DNA from: JAJDAH01 sp964487605
GTDB lineage: Bacteria > Myxococcota_A > Polyangia > Polyangiales > Polyangiaceae
NCBI GenBank assembly: GCA_964487605.1
Contig: CAZARU010000015.1
Location: 1 to 64,000, forward strand
Direction: 5' to 3'
DNA: 64,000 nt
The stretch's first letter is position 1. Every line of letters starts with the position of its first letter. Position numbers and translations under genes: made by a program. Shown one piece after another: positions 31,995 to 39,760 of the stretch. Below the pieces are notes generated by a model. It ran no database searches. It had not been told where the DNA came from and saw only the letters and a list, made by a program, of their open reading frames with translations.

Positions 31995-33998
31995 CTACCG
32001 CACCTGCAGCGTCATCTGCGGCAGCGCCACCGCCCGGATGGCCTTCACGCTCGGTGCCGGCTCGGGCACCAGGAGGGCGCCGGCGGGCTCCTCGCTGAAC
32101 GGGAACCAGTGGCCCACGAGCGTACCCGTGGCGGTCCCCGTCGCGTCGTACTGGGTCACCTCGCGCGTCTCGCCGCCGGGTGGCTGCGTCATCGTGACGC
32201 TCTCGCCCCACGTCACCGAGCCGTCCAGCTCCACCAGCACCTTGCGCCACCGCTTCGGCGGCCCCTGCACGATCTTGTACGTCGCGTTCACGTACGCGAT
32301 GCGGTTGTAGAGCTTCTGGTAGTTGTAGTCGCTGATCCAGCTCGGGTTGCAGTAGCTCATGAAGTCGGTGAACTCGCTGGGGCTCTTCACCGTCTCCGTC
32401 CAGCGGCTGTAGCCCCAGGAGCCGATCTTCGCGCCGGCGTGCGGGAAGTACCCGCCGCTCACGCCGCACGGCGCGTGCGGGCGGCCCAGCGTGTGCCCGA
32501 CTTCGTGGACGTAGGTCCAGCCGTTCGTGTCACCGCCCTGGAAGCCGACGCCCACCGAGCATCGCCCCCAGTTGCCGTCCGCGTCCGGCACGTTGCCGAG
32601 CCCGACGATGCCCCCGCCGTACTGACCCCAGCCGGTCGCCATGGCCATGATGCCGTAGTAGTACTCGGTGCGCTCGGCTCCGTCGCTCTGTCGAAGGTTG
32701 CAGAGCGTGTCGAGCCAGCCCGACCAGCCGTTGTTCCCATCCACCGAAGACGAGTAGTCGACGGGCTCCCGCAGCTTCAGGTCGATCTCGCCCACCGGGA
32801 ACGTCGTCATCATGATGTTGAAGTACCGCTCCATCTGCTCCGCGCTCACGTCGGGCAGGCGGCCCGAGCCGTCGGCGTTGTAGCGAAACGGAACGATCGT
32901 CACCTTGAACTTTCCCGGGTCGGGCGCCGGAGCGAGATCGTAGAGTTCCCCTTCGGCCGCGGGCCACCGACTTTGCGGGTCGGCCGCCGCACCGCCGCCG
33001 GCGCCGGGCTGCGCCTCGTGGAGCGAGACGGCGAGCTTCACGTCGGGCGTGATCTCGTCTCGCGACACGTCGAAGTTGAACGTGCTCTCCAGATCGCCGT
33101 TCGTGGACGCGACGGTGATGGTCTTGGTGATCCCCTTCGAGCGCACGTTGGTCGACGCGGACTGGAGCTCCAGCTTGGCCGTGATGGCGCGTGGCGCGTA
33201 GCCGGGCAACGGTTCGACGAAGACGCGAATCAGGGTACGACGACCGGCGACGATGGGGGCGTTGCGCTCCGCGGTATTCGGCGAGCCGTCCACCATGAGG
33301 CTCACCTTCACGGTCTGGAACGTGGCGACCTCCTTCAGGCGAATGCCCGCGGCCAGCTCGGTCGTGGGCGGCGGATCGGCATTCGGGGGCTCGCTGCCCG
33401 TGGTCCCGCCCGTGCCGCCGATGCCCGTACCGCCGACGCCCGCGCCACCGCCGACGCCCGCGCCACCCCCAGCGCCGCTTCCGCCGGCCCCGCCCTGGCC
33501 GCCCGCGCACGCACCGCAGCCGAACGTCGAGACGTTCGCGACGCAGTCCTCGTCCCACTTCTCCGAGCAGCAGTAGGCGTCCTGCCCGCACACGCACGCC
33601 TGCACGCCGGGATCGACGCAACCGGGCGTCCCTGCGGTGACGCAGCAATCCTGGGGGCCGCCGCCGGTGCCGCCGGTACCGCCCGTGGATCCGCCGGCGC
33701 CGCCCGGGTCGCCACCCGTCCCGCCGGGGCCGCCGCCGCTGCCGCCCGCCCACGTGCTCCCGCCGGCCGAGGTGGTGCCGCCGGCGCCGAGCCCACAGCC
33801 GATGCACGCGCCGTAACCGGAGCCGTCGCCGACGCAGATCTGAATGCCGGTCCCGCCCGCGACGCAGTCGCAGCTCACCTGCTGGCCGGGGACGCAGCTC
33901 GGGACACCGCTGGAGCCGCTCTGCCTCCCCTGTTCACCGCCGCCGCAGGCGGCCAGGAAGAACCCGAAACAGGACGTACCGATGAGAGCTGCGCGCAT
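31995..33998 (-). CDS. Surface lipoprotein metalloprotease (metzincin-like)
   Basis: 667 residues. Lipoprotein signal FFLAAC (Cys18), two Cys-rich segments and a long Gly/Ser/Thr linker (about 60-220), then a beta domain and a protease domain. The zinc site HEVGHTLGRPH (His498, 502, 508) fits the metzincin pattern HExxHxxGxxH, and SFTDFMSYC supplies a Met-turn about 40 residues later. ATG 33998 has GGAGG 6 nt upstream, a clear ribosome-binding site. Probably an outer-surface or secreted endopeptidase used in predation or matrix remodelling (inference). The repetitive linker is coded by GCC/GGC-rich DNA at 33400-33800, prone to slippage. Confidence 0.85.
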   Translation of the reverse strand: MRAALIGTSCFGFFLAACGGGEQGRQSGSSGVPSCVPGQQVSCDCVAGGTGIQICVGDGSGYGACIGCGLGAGGTTSAGGSTWAGGSGGGPGGTGGDPGGAGGSTGGTGGTGGGPQDCCVTAGTPGCVDPGVQACVCGQDAYCCSEKWDEDCVANVSTFGCGACAGGQGGAGGSGAGGGAGVGGGAGVGGTGIGGTGGTTGSEPPNADPPPTTELAAGIRLKEVATFQTVKVSLMVDGSPNTAERNAPIVAGRRTLIRVFVEPLPGYAPRAITAKLELQSASTNVRSKGITKTITVASTNGDLESTFNFDVSRDEITPDVKLAVSLHEAQPGAGGGAAADPQSRWPAAEGELYDLAPAPDPGKFKVTIVPFRYNADGSGRLPDVSAEQMERYFNIMMTTFPVGEIDLKLREPVDYSSSVDGNNGWSGWLDTLCNLRQSDGAERTEYYYGIMAMATGWGQYGGGIVGLGNVPDADGNWGRCSVGVGFQGGDTNGWTYVHEVGHTLGRPHAPCGVSGGYFPHAGAKIGSWGYSRWTETVKSPSEFTDFMSYCNPSWISDYNYQKLYNRIAYVNATYKIVQGPPKRWRKVLVELDGSVTWGESVTMTQPPGGETREVTQYDATGTATGTLVGHWFPFSEEPAGALLVPEPAPSVKAIRAVALPQMTLQVR

Positions 33999-34027
33999 GA
34001 CTGCCTCCGAAGCGATAAGAAGAACGA

Positions 34028-34122
34028 CAAGAAGGCCTCCTTCTTGGTGGAGTCCGGCCGGGAAGCCAACCGGCGCGGACACGACGCGGGACCCGTTTCG
34101 GTCACCGTGGAACCTTCCACGG
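34028..34122. repeat. Two perfect inverted repeats in the divergent intergenic region
   Basis: CAAGAAGG-CCT-CCTTCTTG (34028-34046) and CCGTGGAA-CC-TTCCACGG (34105-34122), each with 8-bp perfect arms, between the metalloprotease (minus) and cyclophilin (plus) genes. They may be operators or leader hairpins; neither is followed by a T run. Confidence 0.45.
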
Positions 34123-34222
34123 CTCGCCGGGAAGGCGGCCGGTGGACATCCCCCGTTGGCCACGCTACGGCGCGCACCTGAAAAGACCGGCGACAGCGCC
34201 GCCAGAAGTCCCGAGGGATCCC

Positions 34223-34822
34223 ATGTCCGAACCGCAGTTCCCCCCCATCCAGATCGCCGGCCAGGGAGATCTGTACGCCAGGCTCCACACCACCCAGGGC
34301 GTCGTGATCATCCGCCTGGAGGAGCAGCGCACGCCACGGACCGTCGCCAGCTTCGTGGGCCTCGCCACGGGCGCCACGGACTGGAAGGACCCCAAGACGG
34401 GAGAGAGCCGCGCCGGGACGCCCATGTACGACGGCATCCGCTTTCACCGCGTGATCCCCGGTTTCATGGTGCAGGTGGGCGACCCGCTGACGCACCACGC
34501 CGACATGAAGGGGCGCTGGGGCACCGGCGGCCCCGGCTACCGCTTCGGCGACGAGTTTCACCCGGAGCTGCGCCACGATCGCCCCGGCGTACTGTCGATG
34601 GCCAACTCGGGCCCCGGCACCAACGGGTCGCAGTTCTTCATCACCGAGGGCCCCACGCCCCACCTCGACAAGAAGCACTCCGTGTTCGGCTTCGTCGTCG
34701 TCGGCCAAGACGTCATCAAGAAGATCGCCGGCGTTCCCCGTGACGGCCGCGACTGCCCGCGCGAGGACCAGAAGGTCGAGCGCGTGGAGATCTTCCGGAG
34801 CGCCACGGCGCCCACGGCATGA
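34223..34822 (+). CDS. Cyclophilin-type peptidyl-prolyl cis-trans isomerase
   Basis: 199-residue cytoplasmic PPIase that speeds proline isomerisation during folding. Cyclophilin core: active-site Arg and Phe in GIRFHRVIPGFMVQVGDP (about 73-90), SMANSGPGTNGSQFFIT (about 125-141), and HSVFGFVVVGQDV. No signal peptide. ATG 34223 has GAGGGA 5 nt upstream, a good ribosome-binding site. Stop overlaps the following small lipoprotein gene (ATGA). Confidence 0.95.
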   Translation: MSEPQFPPIQIAGQGDLYARLHTTQGVVIIRLEEQRTPRTVASFVGLATGATDWKDPKTGESRAGTPMYDGIRFHRVIPGFMVQVGDPLTHHADMKGRWGTGGPGYRFGDEFHPELRHDRPGVLSMANSGPGTNGSQFFITEGPTPHLDKKHSVFGFVVVGQDVIKKIAGVPRDGRDCPREDQKVERVEIFRSATAPTA

Positions 34823-35136
34823 AGCGCCTGGCCGCGTTGCTCGTCGTCGTCGCGGGCGTCACCGGTTCGCTCGCGTCGGGCTGCGGCAGCGCCGAGAACG
34901 ACAGCCACAGCGCGAACCGCGCCGAGTGCAAGCCGTTCGAGTTCGTCGTGACCGACACCTCGTGCGGCCGCGGGTGCCCGCACATCGAGTGCACGTGCTC
35001 GACCGGCGGCAACCGGACCCTCGGCGGCTGCACGCGCGACGGCTGCCTCGTGAGGGCCAACTGCACGTCCGTCTGCGAGGCGCCGTCGATCGACGACGCC
35101 CTCGCTTGCCTGGACACCTACTCGCTGGCGGAGTGA
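34819..35136 (+). CDS. Small Cys-rich lipoprotein, function unknown
   Basis: 105 residues. Signal peptide with lipobox LASGC (Cys22), then a mature domain with ten further cysteines (SCGRGCPHIECTCS, GGCTRDGCLVRANCTSVC), consistent with several disulfides outside the cytoplasm. No known family recognised. ATG 34819 overlaps the cyclophilin stop (ATGA), so it is translationally coupled to it despite the different compartment. Confidence 0.75.
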   Translation: MKRLAALLVVVAGVTGSLASGCGSAENDSHSANRAECKPFEFVVTDTSCGRGCPHIECTCSTGGNRTLGGCTRDGCLVRANCTSVCEAPSIDDALACLDTYSLAE

Positions 35137-35143
35137 CCCGGAG

Positions 35144-35590
35144 TCACGCCTTCGCCAGCAGGACGGCGTAGGCGCCGTCGCCGCCGTCCCCCGTCTCGAC
35201 GGGCAGCCCTCGGCGCGACCAGCCCGGCTCGAGCTGGCCGAACGCGTCGCGGCAGCCGTCCCAACCCGTGCGCAGCTCGACGAGCCCAGAAAAGCCCAGA
35301 CGCGAGAGCTCGGCGCACGCTCGCTGCGACCGAGCTCCCGTCTTGCAGCCGACGACGATGGCGGCGTCCTTCGCGAGAACGGCCGCCGCGACGCGACCGA
35401 AGTCCGCGTTCGGCACCATGCCGCCGGGACCGCTCACCATCACGGGGACGTTCAGGGCGCCGGGCACGTGGCCGGCCTCGAACTCGGCGACGGTGCGCAC
35501 GTCCAGGTAGCGATGCCCGTCGTCGAGGAACGACTTCGCCTCGTCCACGCTGACTCGGCTCACGCCGCCGGCGTCCATTCCGCCGTGCAT
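35144..35590 (-). CDS. Rhodanese-domain sulfurtransferase
   Basis: 148 residues, single rhodanese domain: YLDVRTVAEFEAGHVPGALNVPV (about 28-50) and active-site loop GCKTGARSQRA with the catalytic Cys near 82. Transfers sulfane sulfur (thiosulfate to thiophilic acceptors) in the cytoplasm. The start is uncertain among ATG 35590, ATG 35578 and an upstream GTG (35638) that would overlap the divergent RNase J promoter. It is convergent with the small lipoprotein gene, 7 nt away. Confidence 0.87.
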   Translation of the reverse strand: MHGGMDAGGVSRVSVDEAKSFLDDGHRYLDVRTVAEFEAGHVPGALNVPVMVSGPGGMVPNADFGRVAAAVLAKDAAIVVGCKTGARSQRACAELSRLGFSGLVELRTGWDGCRDAFGQLEPGWSRRGLPVETGDGGDGAYAVLLAKA

Positions 35591-35643
35591 AGCACCGGTC
35601 CGAGGCCGGCGAGAGAGTCTTCGTGACGGGCGCGCCACCGCGC

Positions 35644-35649
35644 TAGGCT
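35644..35649 (+). promoter_or_regulatory. -10 element TAGGCT upstream of RNase J
   Basis: TAGGCT 15 nt before ATG 35665. A GCAGAAG tract directly before the ATG is a poor SD. Predicted leader about 9 nt. Confidence 0.4.
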
Positions 35650-35664
35650 CCGCCGCCGCAGAAG

Positions 35665-37314
35665 ATGAAGGACCCTCCCGCCCTTCGACTCGTCCCGCTC
35701 GGCGGCCTGGGCGAGATCGGCATGAACTGCCTGGCCCTCGAGCAGGACGGCGCCGTGCTCCTGGTCGATTGCGGCACGACCTTCCCCGCCGACGACCACG
35801 GCATCGACGTGATCCATCCGTCCTTCGAGTGGCTGAAGACCCGGGCCGAGCAGGTGGCGGGGGTGTTCATCACGCACGGCCACGAGGATCACATCGGCGC
35901 GCTGCCGTACCTCCTGCGCGACCTCGACGTGCCCGTGTGGGGCCCCGCCCACGCCCTGGCCTCGGCGTGGCGTCGGCTGGAGGAGCACGGCTTCTCGCGC
36001 GACGACGTCACCGCCGTGTCGACCACTCCGGGTCGCACCTACCACGTCGGTCCCTTCACGGTGGAGCCCATCCGGGTGTCGCACTCGATCGTCGAAGCGA
36101 CGGCGCTGGCCATCCGGACCGCGTGCGGTACCGTCGTGCACACGGGCGACTTCAAGCTCGACCCGTCGCCGCTCGACGGCGAGCCGACCGACGAAGCTCG
36201 CCTCGGGCAGCTCGGCGACGAGGGCGTCGCGCTCCTGCTCAGCGACAGCACGAACGTGGACTCCCCGGGCCACGCAGGCTCCGAGAGCACGGTGGCGGAC
36301 GAGCTCGAAAGGCTCGTGGAAGCCGCTCCCGAGCGCGTCGTCATCTCGCTCTTCGCGAGCAACGTCCAGCGCCTGATCGCCATCGGCCGCGTCGCGAAGA
36401 AGACCCGGCGCCGGATCTGTCTTCTGGGCAGGAGCCTCGTGGCCCAGCACGACATCGCGACACGGCTCGGACATCTCGACTGGCCCTCGGGGCTGCTGAT
36501 CGCGCCCGAGGACGTCGCCGGCATGCCGCGTCGCGACGTGCTCGTCCTCGCCGGGGGAACCCAGGGCGAGCCGCGCGCCTCCCTGACGCGCATCGCGCGC
36601 CGCGAGCACGGCCGCGTGACGCTCGAGCGCGGCGACACGGTGATCCTCTCCAGCCGCATCATCCCGGGGAACGACCGACCCGTCTTCGACGTCATCTCGA
36701 ACCTGCTCCGACAGGGCGTGACGCTCCACACGCGCGTCACCGATCCGGCCGTGCACGTCAGCGGTCACGCCCACCGCGGAGACCAGGAGCGCATGATCGA
36801 GCTCCTGCGCCCGCGTGCGTTCCTCCCCGTCCACGGAACCCTGCACCACCTGCTGCGCCACGCCGAGCTCGCGCGGGACCTCGGCGTGGAAAGCGTGCTC
36901 GCGGTGGAGAACGGTACGGCGGTCCGCTTCGACGGTGCACGGCTCGCTCGCGACGGCACCGTGCCGCACGGACGCGTGAGCATCGCTCAGGGCGGTGAGA
37001 CGCTGGGTCCGGGCGAGCTGGTCGAGCGTACCGACCTGGGCAGGGCCGGTATCGCCGTCGTGTCCGTGGTGCTCCGCGGCGGCGACATCGACGCGGGCCC
37101 CCTCGTGACGACGCGGGGCGTCCCCGGTGTGGACGGCGACGCCGGCGCCCATCGTGCCGTCGCCCTCGAGATCGCCCGCGCGTGGGGCCGCCATCGCTCC
37201 CGCCGGGCTTCGGGCGACCTGATCGACGTGATGCGCAAGGCGGCGCGCCGCGAGCTCGAGCGGCTGAGCCGCACGACTCCGGTCGTCGAGGTGCACGTCA
37301 TCGACGAGGGGTGA
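35665..37314 (+). CDS. rnj: Ribonuclease J
   Basis: Metallo-beta-lactamase-fold endo/5'-exoribonuclease acting in mRNA decay and rRNA maturation. 549 residues: PLGGLGEIGMN start block, metal motif THGHEDHIGALP (about 70-81), HTGDFKLD, SDSTNVDSPGH, beta-CASP segment (about 200-350), SGHAHRGDQERMIELLRP, and a C-terminal dimerisation domain. Length matches bacterial RNase J. A 5'-exonuclease that attacks monophosphorylated ends would meet many leaderless mRNAs if the start-site pattern seen here is real. Confidence 0.95.
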   Translation: MKDPPALRLVPLGGLGEIGMNCLALEQDGAVLLVDCGTTFPADDHGIDVIHPSFEWLKTRAEQVAGVFITHGHEDHIGALPYLLRDLDVPVWGPAHALASAWRRLEEHGFSRDDVTAVSTTPGRTYHVGPFTVEPIRVSHSIVEATALAIRTACGTVVHTGDFKLDPSPLDGEPTDEARLGQLGDEGVALLLSDSTNVDSPGHAGSESTVADELERLVEAAPERVVISLFASNVQRLIAIGRVAKKTRRRICLLGRSLVAQHDIATRLGHLDWPSGLLIAPEDVAGMPRRDVLVLAGGTQGEPRASLTRIARREHGRVTLERGDTVILSSRIIPGNDRPVFDVISNLLRQGVTLHTRVTDPAVHVSGHAHRGDQERMIELLRPRAFLPVHGTLHHLLRHAELARDLGVESVLAVENGTAVRFDGARLARDGTVPHGRVSIAQGGETLGPGELVERTDLGRAGIAVVSVVLRGGDIDAGPLVTTRGVPGVDGDAGAHRAVALEIARAWGRHRSRRASGDLIDVMRKAARRELERLSRTTPVVEVHVIDEG

Positions 37315-37389
37315 GCGGGCGGCCGGGAAACCGAGATCCGCCTCGGGCGCGTCACGCCCCCACAGCCACCGCCCTGGCCCGCCTCGCGC

Positions 37390-38373
37390 TCAGAACACGG
37401 GCACGTAGTTCGCGCACGCGTCTTCGAGGACGGGCAGCGCTTCCGCGAAGAACCCGTCGTAGGTCGGCGCGCAGACGTCACCGACGAAGCCGTTGTCGCC
37501 GAAGCGGTTGGCGAACCCGAGAAGCTTGCTGGCGACCTGCGCGCCGCACGGGTTGCCGGCCTTCCGCCCGAGGAGCGAGAGGACCACGATGTTCTGGATC
37601 ACGCCCGAGCGCTTCTGCACGAGCTCGTCGCGCCAGGCGTCCGGAGTGCCCCCGGAGCCCCACGTCTGGCAGGTCGTGCCCGGGTCGGCGGGGTCGCCGT
37701 CGCAGACGTCGGGCACGTCGTCCTCGTCCGTGACGATGACGACGACGAGCAGCGAGTCCGGCCGCAGGAAGCCCGCGTTGCACTGCCCCGGAGCGTTGCG
37801 CGCCGGGTCCGCGGCGTCGAGCACGGCGCGGGCAGCGCGCTCGTCGTCCGCGCCCGCGATGCCGACCTGTGCGATGCACGCGAACTTCTGATCGAGCGCG
37901 GCGTCCGTCCCGTCGATCCACGACTGGCCCGCGGGGAGTCCGCAGTCCATGTTCGACGACTCGAGGCCGCCCGTGCGTCGGACGAGATCGCCAATCTTGG
38001 TGCACGCGGGGTCGTTGAAGCCGTAGGCGTCCGTCGTGACGACGCCCACGTGGTAGCTCTCCGCGTTCGAGAGCTGCGCCTTCATCGCGCTCACGAATCC
38101 CGGAAAGCTCGCGATGAGGCTCTGCTGCTGGTCGGCCATGCTCGCGGAGTCGTCGATCACGAACAGGACGTCGACCTTCTTGCAGTCGTCGCTCGTCGCG
38201 CCGTCACCGAGGGCGGCGTCTATCGAGATCCCGGTGCCGCTCGAACCGCCGACGCCGGTGGTTCCGCCCGCGCCCGTCGCGCCCGCGCCGGGTGACCCCC
38301 CGGGGCTCGAGTTCGCGGCGCTGCAGGCCATGACGGTCGAGATCAGCGCGGCGAGCACGGAGCGAGCGGTCAC
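37390..38373 (-). CDS. Lipoprotein with von Willebrand factor A-like domain
   Basis: 327 residues. GTG 38373 begins a signal peptide with lipobox VMAC (Cys16), a Gly/Ala/Ser linker (about 20-50), then a VWA-like domain: MIDAS DDSASM in VLFVIDDSASMADQQQ (about 63-80), and a later TDEDD acidic loop. Paired cysteines (ACTK, MDCGL, ACIAQ, GQCNAG, CDGD, TCQTW) suggest disulfides outside the cytoplasm. Last of three minus-strand genes with two cytochromes; 133 nt separate it from the dihaem gene. Likely a metal-dependent adhesion or scaffold protein. Confidence 0.8.
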   Translation of the reverse strand: MTARSVLAALISTVMACSAANSSPGGSPGAGATGAGGTTGVGGSSGTGISIDAALGDGATSDDCKKVDVLFVIDDSASMADQQQSLIASFPGFVSAMKAQLSNAESYHVGVVTTDAYGFNDPACTKIGDLVRRTGGLESSNMDCGLPAGQSWIDGTDAALDQKFACIAQVGIAGADDERAARAVLDAADPARNAPGQCNAGFLRPDSLLVVVIVTDEDDVPDVCDGDPADPGTTCQTWGSGGTPDAWRDELVQKRSGVIQNIVVLSLLGRKAGNPCGAQVASKLLGFANRFGDNGFVGDVCAPTYDGFFAEALPVLEDACANYVPVF

Positions 38374-38506
38374 GAGGGCGCCTTGGTATCGCGGGCCCCG
38401 TGCGGCGCGCAAGGAGGGCCTCCCTCCCACGGTCCGGGCGCTCTCGGACGCGACCCGTAGACACGTCGCAGGGCCGCCTGGGCGACCCCGCGACGGCGTC
38501 GCTGCG

Positions 38507-39760
38507 TCAATCGGCCGGCGCGTCCGACGCGGACGAGTCGGTGCTCGCGTCACCCGAGGCGCCCGCGGCTCCGCCATCCGGGGGAGGCCCGGGAGGAGTG
38601 CAGTTCGGAATCACGCCGTTGTCCGCGGGCGCCAGCGTGGTGAGGAAGTTTCCGATGTCGGTCGCGTCCTCGTCCGTCAGGCCACCGAACGCCGCCATGG
38701 GCCCCGCGGGCATCGGCGGACAGAGCGGGACGCCGTCCTTGTCGATCCCGTCCTTGAGCGCGTTGCGGACGGCCAGCGCCGTCCAGCCCTGCAGCCCGTT
38801 CGCGTGGGGCGTGAGGTTCCGGGTGAAGATCTCGGCGGGGAACGGGGGCGAGGGCACGCCGATGAGCGCCGCCGGGAAGCTCTTGTTGCCCTGGAAGAGC
38901 TTCGTCGTGTCGATGGGGACCATCGAGCCGGGTGCGGAGTCTTCCGTGTGGCACTCCATGCACACGCCGATCTGCCCGGCCAGGTACCGGCCGCGAACCG
39001 CGCTGTCGTAGTTCGGGTCGGTCGTCGCCAGCGTCGTCTTCGGGATCGCGGCCTCTGGCACCGGCATGGCCGGCGTGGTGAAAGGGAACCCGAGATCCTG
39101 ACGCGCCGGAACGTCGTTGTCGATCGCCGGGACGGTGCGCAGGTAGGCGACAATCGCGTCGGCGTCCTGGGCCGTCATGTTGTACAGCACGTAGTACGGC
39201 ATCATGGGAAACAGGGCGCCGGCACGCTTGGAGTTGCCGTTCAGGAACGCGTCCTTGATCTCCGCATCCGTCCACGCCCCGATCCCCGTCGTCATGTCCT
39301 GGGTGATGTTCCGGGCGTAGACCATCCCCTTCGTGTCGTCCCCCGGGTCGATGTCCGCGAAGGGCGTACCCGCTAGGAACATCGTCGCATCGAGCGAGCC
39401 GTCGGGGTTGCGCGGGGTGTGGCAGTCCGGACAGACCGCAACGTGATTGACGAGGTAGGCGCCGCGCGCCACGAGATCGATCCCGCCATCCGTGCCGGCG
39501 GCGCCCGCCGATCCCGCCATGCCGGCGCTGCCGCTCATTCCGGCGCTGCCGCCCGTGGCACCGGTACCCGCGGACCCACCGCTTCCGGAGCTCCCGCCGG
39601 TCCCGCCGGTGCCGCCGCTCGCGCCCGAGCCCGCCGTCCCGGCGCTCCCGCCGGTCCCGCCGCTTCCACCGCCCCCGCCCTTCTTCTCGTCATCCCCACA
39701 GGCGGCGGCGGTCGCCGCCACGAGCACGCTCATCGCGAGCAACGTCGTCGAGTGTCTCAT
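38507..39760 (-). CDS. Dihaem cytochrome c lipoprotein
   Basis: 417 residues. Signal peptide with lipobox-like AAAC (Cys21), a 70-residue Gly/Ser/Thr/Ala linker, then two cytochrome-c-type domains with CxxCH sites CPDCH (about 110) and CMECH (about 265), and candidate axial Met residues (e.g. FPMMPYYVL, CPPMPAGPMAAF). The C-terminal tail is Ala/Asp/Ser-rich. ATG 39760 has a GGGAGAG ribosome-binding site. Its first 71 nt overlap the 3' end of the upstream pentahaem cytochrome gene. Probably an outer-membrane electron carrier. Confidence 0.88.
   Translation of the reverse strand: MRHSTTLLAMSVLVAATAAACGDDEKKGGGGGSGGTGGSAGTAGSGASGGTGGTGGSSGSGGSAGTGATGGSAGMSGSAGMAGSAGAAGTDGGIDLVARGAYLVNHVAVCPDCHTPRNPDGSLDATMFLAGTPFADIDPGDDTKGMVYARNITQDMTTGIGAWTDAEIKDAFLNGNSKRAGALFPMMPYYVLYNMTAQDADAIVAYLRTVPAIDNDVPARQDLGFPFTTPAMPVPEAAIPKTTLATTDPNYDSAVRGRYLAGQIGVCMECHTEDSAPGSMVPIDTTKLFQGNKSFPAALIGVPSPPFPAEIFTRNLTPHANGLQGWTALAVRNALKDGIDKDGVPLCPPMPAGPMAAFGGLTDEDATDIGNFLTTLAPADNGVIPNCTPPGPPPDGGAAGASGDASTDSSASDAPAD

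Noticed and set aside
33400..33800. Short GCC/GGC repeats resembling a CRISPR or minisatellite array
   Set aside because: No regular spacer-repeat unit; it is the coding DNA for the Gly/Thr/Ala linker of the metalloprotease. The same holds for 39490-39690.
32109..34181. 690-codon plus-strand frame opposite the metalloprotease
   Set aside because: Arg/Ala/Val-rich with no domain; it is the complement of a gene with a lipobox, zinc site and SD.
37345..37365. GGGCG-CGTCA-CGCCC as terminator between convergent RNase J and VWA genes
   Set aside because: Five-bp stem without a T run; typical chance structure at this GC.
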